Shown: in pieces, positions 8,631 to 16,820 of the stretch
How the letters are laid out: each line of letters begins with the position of its first letter
Position numbering within the stretch: the first letter of the stretch is position 1
Source: Sphingomonas jeddahensis
GTDB lineage: Bacteria > Pseudomonadota > Alphaproteobacteria > Sphingomonadales > Sphingomonadaceae
Length of the DNA stretch: 64,000 bases
Direction of reading: 5' to 3'
NCBI RefSeq assembly: GCF_001981525.1
Contig: NZ_MPSB01000001.1
Location: forward strand, 310,001 to 374,000
The notes under the pieces: generated by a model
Seen by the model: the letters and a program-made list of their open reading frames with translations, nothing else
The model's database searches: none
Told to the model about the DNA's origin: nothing
Program-made: the position numbers and the translations under genes

Positions 8631-8954
8631 GGAGTGATGCGCCTCGGTTCGCTCGCGGCGAGCGAGGCCGGGGCTACGGGGCGGGCAAGTGCTTCCTTTT
8701 TGCGGTGACCACGACGCGCTGTGCTGAGGGTAGTTGTTGGCGCGAGCCGGGCTGTTGGCGCCGAAGACTTACTACCGACACACCGTCACCCCGGCCTTGT
8801 GCCGGGGTCCAGAGTTCCGCGTACTCCACAGCTACAGGACTGCGGAGCCCCGGGTACCGGCACGAGGCCGGCATGACGGGGGTAACCCGGATGGAGGCTT
8901 CACCCCCGTGTCGTCGCCGGCGGCAGCGGCGCGCCGATCAGCCTGCCGGCGCGC
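8631..8954. other. Non-coding gap holding a repeat and a GC hairpin
   Basis: No convincing gene. A GC-rich imperfect hairpin at about 8641-8668 (GCTCG/CGAGC core) follows the stress-protein stop but lacks a T-run, so it is not a clear terminator. The rest holds the family B palindromic repeat at 8783-8881 between two convergent genes. Confidence 0.5.
8783..8881. repeat. Intergenic palindromic repeat, family B (copy 2)
   Basis: CCGTCACCCCGGCCTTGTGC pairs with CGGCACGAGGCCGGCATGAC about 55 bases further on, with a second inner pair (AGAGTTCCGCG versus TGCGGAGCCC). Located between the convergent stress-protein and RcnB-like genes. Confidence 0.8.
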
Positions 8955-10079
8955 TTACTTGCAAATGCACTTGGGCGCGGCGCGATAGGACTTCTTCTTC
9001 CACACCTTCTTTGCGGCAGGGCGCGAATAGGTGACTTCGTCATCCCAGATTTCGGTGGTGGTGGTGGTCACCACCGGCTGGCTCTGGACGGTGACGGTGG
9101 TGACGCTGGCACCGGGATGATAATAGCCGTTGCTGTAATAGCCGCCCGCACCATAGCCGCCGCTGGTGGTCACCACCGTGTGGCCGACGCCGCTGCCCGT
9201 GACGACCGGCGGTGCGTAGTGGACGACCGGCGGCGCGGCGCGGGTTGCGACAGCGGGCGGATAGCCATGGGCGGGCGGCGGCGGGTAGCCGGCGCCGTAA
9301 CCGGGGCCGCGACCGCGATCTTCGGCCTTGTCGATCGCATAGCCGGTCAGCGCGCCGACGCCGCCGCCGATCAGCGCCCCACCCAAGCGATCCCCGCGGC
9401 CGGCGATCGCCGCACCAGCTACGCCGCCAGCAGCCGCACCGATCGCGGCGCCGCCGACGCCGTTGTCGCGTTGGGGATAAGGCTGGGGCGGATAGGCGTA
9501 AGGCGCGCCCGGGTTCTGACCGGCATAGGCATGGCCATCATAGCCTGCCGCATCATCATGATAGGTATAGTCGACACCACCGGCATCATATTGATCCCAA
9601 TCGACCCCGCCGATCGTGTCGTACACCGAGCCGCGGCCATCGATCAGCACGGCATCGTCATAATAGCGGGACCAATTATACCCCTGCGGCGGCTGCGGGA
9701 GGCCGTAGCCCGACCAATCGGTGATGTACCAATTCGGGGCCGCCCAATAGGTCGGCAGCACCCAGCCACGCACGGGGCGCTGATACGCGCCCCAGCCACC
9801 CGGGGCGCGGTACCCCGCCCACCAGCGACCCTGAATACGGCCGCCCCAGCGCGGGCGGTTCTGGCCGCCGTTGTGCCAGCCGGGCTTGCCGGGATGCGGG
9901 CGGTTCCAGCCACCGTGCTTCACGGGCATGGGACGGTTCCAGCCGCCGGGCTTCACCGGCATCGGGCGGTTCCAACCGCCATGGGTGCCGGGGCTGCGCA
10001 CCACGACGCGGTCACTGGCTTCCGCCGACGTCGCCATCGGAACGGACAGGATCGCCGCCGCCGCCAATAGTGCCCGCAT
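8955..10079 (-). CDS. RcnB-like secreted protein with glycine zipper
   Basis: 374 residues from the ATG at 10077-10079. This start is chosen because it begins a clear signal peptide (MRALLAAAAILSVPMATSAEA) and has GGGGAG about 9 bases upstream; longer reading to 10262 enters a repeat. Residues after the signal hold short repeats (GGWNRPMPVKPGGWNRPM) and a Trp/Arg-rich part. Next comes the RcnB-type motif YGLPQPPQGYNWSRYYDDAV, then GSVYDTIGG. A glycine zipper follows (GGAAIGAAAGGVAGAAIAG ... GGALIGGGVGALTGYAID) and a Thr/Val-rich tail. RcnB-family proteins are periplasmic and linked to Ni/Co homeostasis in E. coli, but most sphingomonad members are uncharacterised. Confidence 0.8.
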   Translation of the reverse strand: MRALLAAAAILSVPMATSAEASDRVVVRSPGTHGGWNRPMPVKPGGWNRPMPVKHGGWNRPHPGKPGWHNGGQNRPRWGGRIQGRWWAGYRAPGGWGAYQRPVRGWVLPTYWAAPNWYITDWSGYGLPQPPQGYNWSRYYDDAVLIDGRGSVYDTIGGVDWDQYDAGGVDYTYHDDAAGYDGHAYAGQNPGAPYAYPPQPYPQRDNGVGGAAIGAAAGGVAGAAIAGRGDRLGGALIGGGVGALTGYAIDKAEDRGRGPGYGAGYPPPPAHGYPPAVATRAAPPVVHYAPPVVTGSGVGHTVVTTSGGYGAGGYYSNGYYHPGASVTTVTVQSQPVVTTTTTEIWDDEVTYSRPAAKKVWKKKSYRAAPKCICK

Positions 10080-10379
10080 TGTTCTTTCTCCCCGAACTCG
10101 CATTTCAGGGGGCGCAACGCCCGCCTTGGTTAACGGGTTGCTTACCATTTTGCGCGGGCGCTCGCTACTGTGGGGTCTGTCCCGGAATGATGCAGGGTCT
10201 GGGTGGGTGTGTCCCTCGACGATGCTCGGGACGAGCGGGTGGATGACGGCCCTCATCGTCATGCCGGGCTTGTCCCGGCATCCGGGGTGCCGCGCACCTT
10301 TAGCTATGGAGTTTGCGGAACAGTGGCCCCCGGCACAGGGCCGGGGTGACGGAGTGCGGGTGGTGAGTGGTCGCCCCGC
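10080..10379. other. Non-coding gap, upstream region of the RcnB-like gene plus repeat
   Basis: About 300 bases without a gene. The part nearest 10080 should hold the promoter of the RcnB-like gene; I see no strong -35/-10 pair. The part from 10257 is a family B repeat. Confidence 0.5.
10257..10352. repeat. Intergenic palindromic repeat, family B (copy 3)
   Basis: GTCATGCCGGGCTTGTCCCG opens the element, GGAGTTTGCGGAACAGTGG lies in the middle and CCGGCACAGGGCCGGGGTGA closes it. The copy at 40250 is nearly identical over the same blocks, showing recent duplication or homogenisation. Confidence 0.85.
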
Positions 10380-10862
10380 TCAGGCGATGCGCGGTGCCAG
10401 CAGCGCGGCGATGGCTTCGCAGCCGCGGGCGTCGTCGGCGTCGAAACGGCCGGGCCGCGGGCTGTCGAGATCGAGCACGCCGATCAGCCGGCCGTCATGG
10501 ACGATCGGCACGACCAATTCGGACGCGCTCGCGGCGTCGCAGGCGATGTGGCCGGGGAAAGCGTGAACGTCGGCGACCAGCTGAGTCTCGCGCGTCTGCG
10601 CTGCCGTGCCGCAGACGCCGCTGCCGATCGCGATGCGGATGCAGGCGGGCTTGCCTTGGAACGGGCCGAGCACGAGCTCGTCGGCGACCAGCCGGTAGAA
10701 GCCGGACCAGTTGAGATCGGGCAGATATTGCCACAGCAGTGCCGCGGCATTGGCCATGTTGGCGACGGCATCGGGCTCGTCGGCGGTCAGCGCGTCGAGT
10801 GCGGAAAGGATGTCGCGATACAGCTCGGCCTTGTCGCCGGCGGTGATGTCGAACTGGTACAT
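10380..10862 (-). CDS. msrC: Free methionine-(R)-sulfoxide reductase (GAF domain)
   Basis: 160 residues, a single GAF domain. The three cysteines of the fRMsr family are present at 74 (KPACIRI), 84 (GVCGTAA) and 108 (GHIACDAAS), with the 10 and 24 residue spacings seen in the E. coli enzyme (84/94/118). The N-terminal NWSGFYRL and the C-terminal VPIVHDGRLIGVLDLDSP are also typical. It reduces free Met-R-sulfoxide in the cytoplasm, with electrons from thioredoxin. Another methionine sulfoxide enzyme, msrB, lies 2.8 kb away. Confidence 0.92.
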   Translation of the reverse strand: MYQFDITAGDKAELYRDILSALDALTADEPDAVANMANAAALLWQYLPDLNWSGFYRLVADELVLGPFQGKPACIRIAIGSGVCGTAAQTRETQLVADVHAFPGHIACDAASASELVVPIVHDGRLIGVLDLDSPRPGRFDADDARGCEAIAALLAPRIA

Positions 10863-10948
10863 GGCGCGCGATGTAGGCGGCGACGCGGACGGGTGCGAGA
10901 GGCTTCCTTCACGCGGCGCTTACCATTTGGCGGCTAGGCCCCTGCCCC

Positions 10949-12226
10949 ATGTCTCACCAATCCGCGCTTGCCACCGCCAGCCGCGCCGATCCGCGCCCCG
11001 CCTCCGCCGTCTCGCACGGCGTCGGCATCGCCGGGCTGGTCGGCGTGATCGCCTGGATCGCAGTGGCGCGGACCTATGGCATGGACGGGCCTTATGCGGC
11101 GCTGGTCAACCTGCTGGCGTGTGGCGTGCCGATGGTTTTGTGGTCGGTGCTGGTCGACAAGGTGCATCGGCGACCCTCGACCGGAATCGATTGGGCGAAG
11201 GCGAAGCCGTGGCGCGAGACGTTCGACGTCAGCCTGGTCAAGCTGGTCGGGCTATGGGCCACCTGGGCGGGGATCGCGCTGATCTATGCCACCGGGCGGT
11301 TCTATTGGGAGGGCAATTTCAGCTTTGCCATGTGGTGTTTCGGCGTCGCGGCGCCGGCATTGTTCGTGCTGTCGATCCCTTATGTGCTGTGGCTGGATCG
11401 TCGGCTGGTTGAGCCACGCGATGGCGCTTGGTCGTTCGGTGTCTGGCTGACGCATACCGGCAGCGCCGAGCCGGAGGCGATCTACAACCACCTGCGAGCC
11501 TGGGCGGTGAAGGCGTTCTTTCTCGCTTTCATGCTGGCGATCGTGCCGCCGGGGTTCGGGGAGTTCGTGCGCACGCCGAGCTTCGGCATCTTCGCCGATC
11601 CGGTGCGGCTCGCGAATTGGCTGATCACCTTCATGTTCGTGATCGACGTGGCGTTTGCGACGGTTGGCTATGTGCTGACGATGCGGCCGCTGGATTCGCA
11701 TATCCGAAGCGCCACGCCCTATGCGGCCGGCTGGGCGGCCGCGCTGATCTGCTATCCGCCGTTCCTGTTGATGGAGGATGGCGGGCCGCTCGATTACCAT
11801 CCCGGCACGGCGGACTGGACCTATTGGCTGCAAGGACACCCGTTGTTGCTGGCGACCGTGGGGGCGGTGCTGGTGGTGCTGACCGCAATCTATGCCTGGG
11901 CAACGGTGGCGTTCGGCGTGCGCTTTTCCAACCTGACGCACCGCGGCATTCTGACGCATGGCCCCTATGCCTGGTCGCGGCACCCGGCATATCTGAGCAA
12001 GAATCTGTTCTGGTGGATTTCGACGGTGCCGCTGCTGTCGACGGGGTCGCTGGTGGATGCTGCGCGTTCCACGCTGATCCTGAGCATGGTGAGCGGCGTT
12101 TATTATTGGCGCGCGCGGACTGAGGAGCGGCATCTGCTCAGCGACCCCGTGTATCGGGAGTATAGCGGCTGGATGAGCCGCCATGCCCCGGTGCCGCGGT
12201 TCTTCCGATGGGTTGGCGGGCGGTAG
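10949..12226 (+). CDS. Membrane protein with C-terminal isoprenylcysteine methyltransferase-like domain
   Basis: 425 residues with about nine to ten hydrophobic segments. The C-terminal 120 residues carry the ICMT/PEMT-like signature: GILTHGPYAWSRHPAYLSKN, a hydrophobic pair, then RARTEERHLLSDPVYREY. This is the SAM-binding region of integral membrane methyltransferases (NnrU/ICMT relatives). The N-terminal 270 residues are membrane segments I do not recognise. Possible substrates are lipids or small molecules; none can be deduced. It is divergent from the fRMsr gene, with 86 bases between. Confidence 0.75.
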   Translation: MSHQSALATASRADPRPASAVSHGVGIAGLVGVIAWIAVARTYGMDGPYAALVNLLACGVPMVLWSVLVDKVHRRPSTGIDWAKAKPWRETFDVSLVKLVGLWATWAGIALIYATGRFYWEGNFSFAMWCFGVAAPALFVLSIPYVLWLDRRLVEPRDGAWSFGVWLTHTGSAEPEAIYNHLRAWAVKAFFLAFMLAIVPPGFGEFVRTPSFGIFADPVRLANWLITFMFVIDVAFATVGYVLTMRPLDSHIRSATPYAAGWAAALICYPPFLLMEDGGPLDYHPGTADWTYWLQGHPLLLATVGAVLVVLTAIYAWATVAFGVRFSNLTHRGILTHGPYAWSRHPAYLSKNLFWWISTVPLLSTGSLVDAARSTLILSMVSGVYYWRARTEERHLLSDPVYREYSGWMSRHAPVPRFFRWVGGR

Positions 12227-12234
12227 CCAGTTCC

Positions 12235-12301
12235 CGTTCGTGCTGAGCTTGTCGAAGAGCGCTGGCGCTGGAAGTACGATTTTCGGCAAGCTCGGGCGAA
12301 C
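12235..12301. repeat. Intergenic palindromic repeat, family A (copy 2)
   Basis: Left arm CGTTCGTGCTGAGCTTGTCG, right arm CGGCAAGCTCGGGCGAAC, somewhat diverged. It separates the convergent ICMT-like gene and proA and may act as a shared terminator-like hairpin. Confidence 0.75.
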
Positions 12302-12321
12302 AATAGTGCGAAGGTGAACGC

Positions 12322-13581
12322 TTATCCCCGAACCTGCCCGGTGCCGCGGCCGATCCATTTGTAAGTGGTGAGCCCTTCCAGCGCGACCGGCCCACGGGCA
12401 TGGAGACGGCCGGTGGCGATGCCGATCTCGGCCCCAAGGCCAAACTCGCCGCCGTCGGCGAATTGAGTGGAGGCGTTCCACAGGACGATCGCCGAATCGA
12501 CCTCGGCGAGGAAGCGGTCGGCAATCGCTTCGTCAGCGGCAACGATCGCGTCAGTGTGACCCGAGCTGTGCCGGGCGATGTGGGCGAGCGCCCCATCAAG
12601 GCCTTCGACCAACGCGACCGAGCAGATGGCATCCAAATATTCGGTGTCCCAATCGGAGTCATCCGCCGGGGCGACACTGATCAGCGCGCGGGTACGCTCG
12701 TCGCCGCGCACTGCGCAGCCGGCCGCTTGCAGCGCCTCGATCAACGCGAGGGGGTCGGGATAGGCCGTGTCGATCAGCAAGGTCTCCATCGCGCCGCACA
12801 CGCCGGTGCGGCGCATCTTGGCGTTGACCACGATGCGGGTCGCCATTGTGGGATCGGCCGAGGCGTGGACGAAGATGTGGTTGATGCCATCGAGATGCGC
12901 GAGCACGGGCACGCGTGCCTCGGCCTGAACACGTGCCACCAGGCCCTTGCCGCCGCGCGGCACGATCATGTCGATGGCACCCTCCGCCGCGAGCATCGCG
13001 CCCACCGCGGCGCGATCTGTGGTGGCGACACGCTGGACGGCCTGCGGCGGAACACCGGCCGCGGCGAGACCGGCGGTGAAGGCGCGGTGGATGGCCGCGT
13101 TGCTTTCCACCGCTTCGGAGCCGCCGCGCAGGATCGCGGCATTGCCCGACATGACGCAGAGCGCAGCGGCGTCGGCGGAAACATTAGGCCGGCTTTCGTA
13201 GATAATGCCGATCACGCCGATCGGTACGCGGACGCGCGTCAAGACAAGGCCGTTGGGGCGCGTGGCGGTGTCGATTACTTGCCCGACCGGATCGGCGAGG
13301 GTCGCCACCGTGGCGACTCCGTCTGCCATGGCGGCGACGCGCTGGTCGTCTAGGTGGAGGCGATCGAGCAAGGCGGGCGAAAGGCCGTTCGCCTGCCCGC
13401 GCGCCATGTCTGCGACATTGGCAGCGAGGATTTCGGTGGTCGCGGCGCGCAGCGCATCCGCGGCGGCGCGCAGCCCTGCCCGGCGCTGCTCGGTGGACAG
13501 GCGCGCGAGCTGACCGGCGGCGCGGCGCGCCTCGGCCGCCATGGTCGCGATCATCAGCGGGGGGGTTTGCGTGTCGAGCAT
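12322..13581 (-). CDS. proA: Glutamate-5-semialdehyde dehydrogenase
   Basis: 419 residues from the ATG at 13579-13581 (MLDTQTPPLM); upstream in-frame residues to 13647 are not family-like. Typical features: GVIGIIYESRPNVSADAAALC, GNAAILRGGSEA, VPRGGKGLV, and the catalytic Cys in RRTGVCGAMETLL. The C-terminal FGLGAEIGIATGRLHARGP and LTTYKWIGRG are diagnostic. It reduces glutamyl-5-phosphate to the semialdehyde with NADPH in proline synthesis. proB is not next to it. It is divergent from msrB, with 70 bases between. Confidence 0.96.
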   Translation of the reverse strand: MLDTQTPPLMIATMAAEARRAAGQLARLSTEQRRAGLRAAADALRAATTEILAANVADMARGQANGLSPALLDRLHLDDQRVAAMADGVATVATLADPVGQVIDTATRPNGLVLTRVRVPIGVIGIIYESRPNVSADAAALCVMSGNAAILRGGSEAVESNAAIHRAFTAGLAAAGVPPQAVQRVATTDRAAVGAMLAAEGAIDMIVPRGGKGLVARVQAEARVPVLAHLDGINHIFVHASADPTMATRIVVNAKMRRTGVCGAMETLLIDTAYPDPLALIEALQAAGCAVRGDERTRALISVAPADDSDWDTEYLDAICSVALVEGLDGALAHIARHSSGHTDAIVAADEAIADRFLAEVDSAIVLWNASTQFADGGEFGLGAEIGIATGRLHARGPVALEGLTTYKWIGRGTGQVRG

Positions 13582-13651
13582 GGCGTATCCGCTACCACGA
13601 AGCCGGGCAATCGCCGAATCGTCCGATGCGCGGGGAAAGGACGGCACCTAA

Positions 13652-14164
13652 ATGCCGGGCATGGATCCTTTGTTCGATCGTCGGAACATGCTGATGGCGC
13701 TGGGTGCGGGCGGCGCGGCGGCCTTACTCGCTGCGTGTCGCGCCTCGCCGGCCGAGGCTGAGACCTTTCCCGTCCGCTTCAGCGATGCGCAGTGGCGGGC
13801 GAAGCTGTCGCCGGCGGCATATCAGGTGTTGCGGCGCGAGGCGACCGAACGACCATTCTCCAGCCCGCTCGACAAGGAGAAACGCAGCGGCACCTTCGTG
13901 TGCGGCGGATGCGGCAATGCGTTGTTCGCCTCGCGCACCAAGTTCGACAGCGGGACGGGCTGGCCGAGCTTCTGGGCGCCGCTGAAGAATGCTGTCGGCA
14001 CGCGGCGCGACTTCAGCCTCGGCCTGCCGCGGGTCGAGGTGCATTGCGCGCGATGCGGCGGGCATCTGGGGCATGTGTTCGATGATGGCCCGCGGCCGAC
14101 GGGCAAGCGTTACTGCATGAACGGGGCCGCCATGACGTTCCGGCCAGCCGCCAAGGTATCATAA
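13652..14164 (+). CDS. msrB: Exported peptide-methionine (R)-S-oxide reductase
   Basis: 170 residues. The N-terminus has a twin-arginine style RRNMLMALGAGGAAALLAAC, which also ends in a lipobox (LAAC), so the enzyme is probably a Tat-exported lipoprotein. The SelR domain follows, with four zinc cysteines (CGGC and CARCGGH), the GTGWPSFWAP substrate loop, and the catalytic Cys in KRYCMNGAAM. It reduces Met-R-sulfoxide in proteins, here likely in the periplasm. An ATG at 13661 is an alternative start. Stop is 118 bases before rplM. Confidence 0.93.
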   Translation: MPGMDPLFDRRNMLMALGAGGAAALLAACRASPAEAETFPVRFSDAQWRAKLSPAAYQVLRREATERPFSSPLDKEKRSGTFVCGGCGNALFASRTKFDSGTGWPSFWAPLKNAVGTRRDFSLGLPRVEVHCARCGGHLGHVFDDGPRPTGKRYCMNGAAMTFRPAAKVS

Positions 14165-14178
14165 TACCCGTCATGAGA

Positions 14179-14205
14179 GCCGCGGAATCGTTGACTTTCC
14201 GCGGC
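14179..14205. promoter_or_regulatory. Perfect 9+9 inverted repeat between msrB and rplM
   Basis: GCCGCGGAA, a 9-base loop (TCGTTGACT), then TTCCGCGGC. It lies 15 bases after the msrB stop and 78 bases before rplM. It could end msrB transcription, though there is no T-run, or act as an operator, since a TTGACT -35-like hexamer sits in the loop. No matching -10 is obvious. Confidence 0.45.
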
Positions 14206-14282
14206 CACTTCCGCAAAGGCCCCTCATCGCGCCGCACCTTCACGGGAGCGGCGTTACTGTTTCTTGCAAAGGTCCATAGCCC

Positions 14283-14762
14283 ATGAAGGCGCTGATGAAG
14301 ACCACCAAGGCGGCCAAGCCCGCCGAAGTGGAAAAGAAGTGGCACATTGTTGACGCCACCGATCTGGTGGTCGGTCGCGCTGCGGTGGTGATCGCCAACG
14401 TGCTGCGCGGCAAGCACAAGACCTCGTTCACCCCGCACGTCGATTGCGGTGACAATGTCATCGTGATCAACGCCGACAAGGTGCGCTTCACCGGCAACAA
14501 GCTGGCCGACAAGATCTATTACAAGCACACCGGCTATGCCGGCGGCATCAAGGGCGTCACCGCCGAGAAGGTGCTGGAAGGTCGCTTCCCGGAGCGCGTG
14601 CTTGAGAAGGCTGTTGAGCGCATGATCCCGCGCGGGCCGCTGGGTCGCCAGCAGATGCGCAACCTGCGCATCTTCAAGGGCGCCGAGCATCCGCACGCAG
14701 CGCAGAACCCCGAAGTCCTCGACATCGCCGGCATGAGCCGCAAGAACAAGGTGGGCGCATAA
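14283..14762 (+). CDS. rplM: 50S ribosomal protein L13
   Basis: 159 residues, normal length plus a short N-terminal extension typical of alphaproteobacteria. Core motifs [65 protein letters not shown] (here [14 protein letters not shown]) and [17 protein letters not shown] are all present. It is an early-assembling protein of the large subunit. It is cotranscribed with rpsI, and its TAA overlaps the next ATG by one base. Confidence 0.98.
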   Translation: MKALMKTTKAAKPAEVEKKWHIVDATDLVVGRAAVVIANVLRGKHKTSFTPHVDCGDNVIVINADKVRFTGNKLADKIYYKHTGYAGGIKGVTAEKVLEGRFPERVLEKAVERMIPRGPLGRQQMRNLRIFKGAEHPHAAQNPEVLDIAGMSRKNKVGA

Positions 14763-15325
14763 TGTCCGACAACCGCCAGTCGCTTTCCGATCTCGCCGCG
14801 CTGACCCAGCAGGGCGAGCAGCAGCCCGCGGCCGCCGCCGCTTCGTCGACCGACGCGCAGGCCGACGCTTATCTCTCCGGCCAGATCGATGCGCCGACGC
14901 AGCCGACCACGCCGCTGCGCGCGCAGGAGCTGGACAAGTACGGCCGCGCCTATGCCACCGGTCGCCGCAAGGACGCGGTTGCCCGCGTCTGGCTGAAGCC
15001 GGGTTCGGGCAAGATCACGATCAACGGCCGCGACCAGGAAGTCTATTTCGCGCGTCCGACGCTGCGCCTCGTCATCAACCAGGTGTTCGGCATCACCGAG
15101 CGCGACGGCCAGTATGACGTGATCTGCACCGTCAAGGGCGGCGGGCTTTCGGGCCAGGCCGGCGCAGTGAAGCACGGCATCAGCCAGGCGCTGACCAAGT
15201 ATGAGCCGGCGCTGCGTAGCCCGGTGAAGGCCGCAGGCTTCCTGACCCGCGACAGCCGTACCGTTGAGCGTAAGAAGTACGGCCGCGCCAAGGCACGCCG
15301 CAGCTTCCAGTTCTCGAAGCGCTAA
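14762..15325 (+). CDS. rpsI: 30S ribosomal protein S9
   Basis: 187 residues. The first 55 or so are an Ala/Gln-rich, low-complexity extension before the S9 core ([22 protein letters not shown]). The core continues through [20 protein letters not shown] and ends with the basic tail [17 protein letters not shown], whose C-terminus reaches the P-site tRNA in known structures. The extension is common in this lineage and absent in E. coli. The start codon overlaps the rplM stop by one base, giving tight coupling. Confidence 0.98.
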   Translation: MSDNRQSLSDLAALTQQGEQQPAAAAASSTDAQADAYLSGQIDAPTQPTTPLRAQELDKYGRAYATGRRKDAVARVWLKPGSGKITINGRDQEVYFARPTLRLVINQVFGITERDGQYDVICTVKGGGLSGQAGAVKHGISQALTKYEPALRSPVKAAGFLTRDSRTVERKKYGRAKARRSFQFSKR

Positions 15326-15436
15326 GATTTTGGCGACCTCGGATTGCGCGAGCGATCCGAAGGCTTGCCGCGGCGGATCGCGGAGACAGCAAGGCTGGCT
15401 TCGTGGGATGGCGTGGCGGAACACCGACGAGACAAG

Positions 15437-15469
15437 GGGCGGTCCAGCGATGGGCCGCCCTTTTTGTTT
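15437..15469 (+). terminator. Rho-independent terminator after rpsI
   Basis: A 9-bp stem, GGGCGGTCC with GGGCCGCCC (one G-T pair), around loop AGCGAT, is followed by TTTTTGTTTG. This is the clearest intrinsic terminator in the window. It ends the rplM-rpsI operon about 110 bases after the rpsI stop. Confidence 0.85.
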
Positions 15470-15589
15470 GTGGGTTGGAAAGGCGTGGTGGCCGGCGCCG
15501 AGCGAAGCTTTGTGCATTCCCGGATGGCCGCGTCCAATGCCGGCGGCAGTAAGCGGGGCACAGCCATCGCAGCGCAAGCTCGTGCGCCC

Positions 15590-15595
15590 TATATA
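15590..15595 (+). promoter_or_regulatory. Possible -10 element placed for a leaderless start
   Basis: TATATA ends six bases before the ATG at 15602. If it is a -10 hexamer, transcription would begin at or next to the start codon, and no Shine-Dalgarno is visible. No good -35 is seen, so this is tentative. Confidence 0.25.
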
Positions 15596-15601
15596 CATTT
15601 T

Positions 15602-16231
15602 ATGCCCGCTCTTGCCGATCTTGCCCCGCATCTTCCGCTGATCCTGACAGTCTTAGCCGTGGTGGTCATCGCCGGCTTCCTGCGGCGCATCCCAGTGATC
15701 GGGCGGATCGTCGGCGCTTTGACGTGGTTGATCCTGCTCGGCGCGCTGGCGATGGTGCTTGTACAACGCGAGCGGTTCGATCCTTATGTCGGGCGGGTTG
15801 CCGAGATGCTCAATCTTTCGGGCCAGCAAGTAGCGGGTGACGAGACGCGCATCCGGATGAGCCCCGATGGACATTTCTGGGCGAATGTTCGCTTCGGCGG
15901 GGTGAACCGGCGAATGCTGATCGACAGCGGCGCCACGGTCACTGCCTTGTCGCTCGACACCGCCAATGCCGCTGGATTGGAGGTGCGCGACGCCTTGTTC
16001 CCGATGCTGCTGCGCACCGCCAATGGCACGATCCGCGCGCAGACCGCGGCGATCGACGAATTGTCGATGGGCAATATCGTCGCGCGCGACGTGCCGGTGG
16101 TCGTCTCCCCCGCGTTCGGCGATACCGACGTGCTCGGCATGAATTTCCTGTCGCGGCTCAAATCCTGGCGGGTGGAAGGGCGGACGTTGGTGCTGGTGCC
16201 GAACCACCCGCAGGACGTCACATCCGGATGA
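15602..16231 (+). CDS. Membrane-anchored retropepsin-like aspartic protease (TIGR02281 type)
   Basis: 209 residues from the ATG at 15602; longer reading upstream crosses the rpsI terminator and is rejected. Two hydrophobic segments lie at about 11-27 and 38-54, then a soluble clan AA domain with the active-site MLIDSGATVTALS (Asp108-Ser-Gly110). The domain ends in VLGMNFLSRLKSWRVEGRTLVL, typical of this family. These single-domain proteases work as dimers; the anchor suggests a periplasmic-side location. Substrates are unknown. Its 3' end overlaps the modC stop tail-to-tail by 14 bases. Confidence 0.88.
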   Translation: MPALADLAPHLPLILTVLAVVVIAGFLRRIPVIGRIVGALTWLILLGALAMVLVQRERFDPYVGRVAEMLNLSGQQVAGDETRIRMSPDGHFWANVRFGGVNRRMLIDSGATVTALSLDTANAAGLEVRDALFPMLLRTANGTIRAQTAAIDELSMGNIVARDVPVVVSPAFGDTDVLGMNFLSRLKSWRVEGRTLVLVPNHPQDVTSG

Positions 16232-16820
16232 TCTGCTGACCGAGCCGCTCGGCCTCCACCGAATCGTGGGTGACGATCAGCATCGGCAGACGCACCTCGT
16301 CGCGCACCCGCTCGATCGCGCGGGTCGCCTCCTCATGGCGGGCTCGATCGAGCGAAGACAAGGGTTCGTCGAGCAGTAGGAAATCGGGGGCGCTGAGCAG
16401 CGCCCGGCCGATCGCCACCCGACGCGCCTCACCGCCCGACAAGGTGCGCGGCCAGCGATCGAGCAGCGGCGCGATGTCGAGGGTAGCGGCGATATCCGGC
16501 AGTGCCGCCGCATCGCGCGCGCCGTAGAGCAGGTTCTTGCGCACGGAGAGATGCGGAAAGAGGCGCGGTTCCTGGAACACCATGCCGACACGGCGATGCT
16601 GCGGGGCTACGTCGATGCGCGCGGCATCGTCGAACAAGGTGCGGCCAGCGACCCGGACATGGCCGCGATCGGGGCGAAGCAGCCCGGCGATCATCAGGAG
16701 CACGCTGGTCTTGCCGGCGCCCGATGGGCCGACCAGCACCGTGCTGCCGGCTCCGGCATGGAAGGCGGTGCCGATCACCGCCCTGCCCCGCCGCACCGTT
16801 ACATCCACGTCAAAGGACAT
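16218..16820 (-). CDS. modC: Molybdate ABC transporter ATPase, short form without Mop domain
   Basis: 200 residues. Walker A GPSGAGKTS is at 31-39, the Q-loop is VFQEPRLFPH, the signature LSGGE is at 127-131, Walker B is FLLLDEP and the H-loop VTHD follows. Full-length ModC is about 350 residues with a C-terminal TOBE/Mop molybdate-sensing domain; here the protein stops right after the ATPase, so regulation by bound molybdate is missing. It overlaps modB by 11 bases. Assignment to molybdate rests on the adjacent modA and modB. Confidence 0.88.
   Translation of the reverse strand: MSFDVDVTVRRGRAVIGTAFHAGAGSTVLVGPSGAGKTSVLLMIAGLLRPDRGHVRVAGRTLFDDAARIDVAPQHRRVGMVFQEPRLFPHLSVRKNLLYGARDAAALPDIAATLDIAPLLDRWPRTLSGGEARRVAIGRALLSAPDFLLLDEPLSSLDRARHEEATRAIERVRDEVRLPMLIVTHDSVEAERLGQQIIRM

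Noticed and set aside
10080..10262. Longer N-terminus for the RcnB-like protein
   Set aside because: The extension enters the repeat and the signal peptide begins at 10079 with a ribosome binding site.
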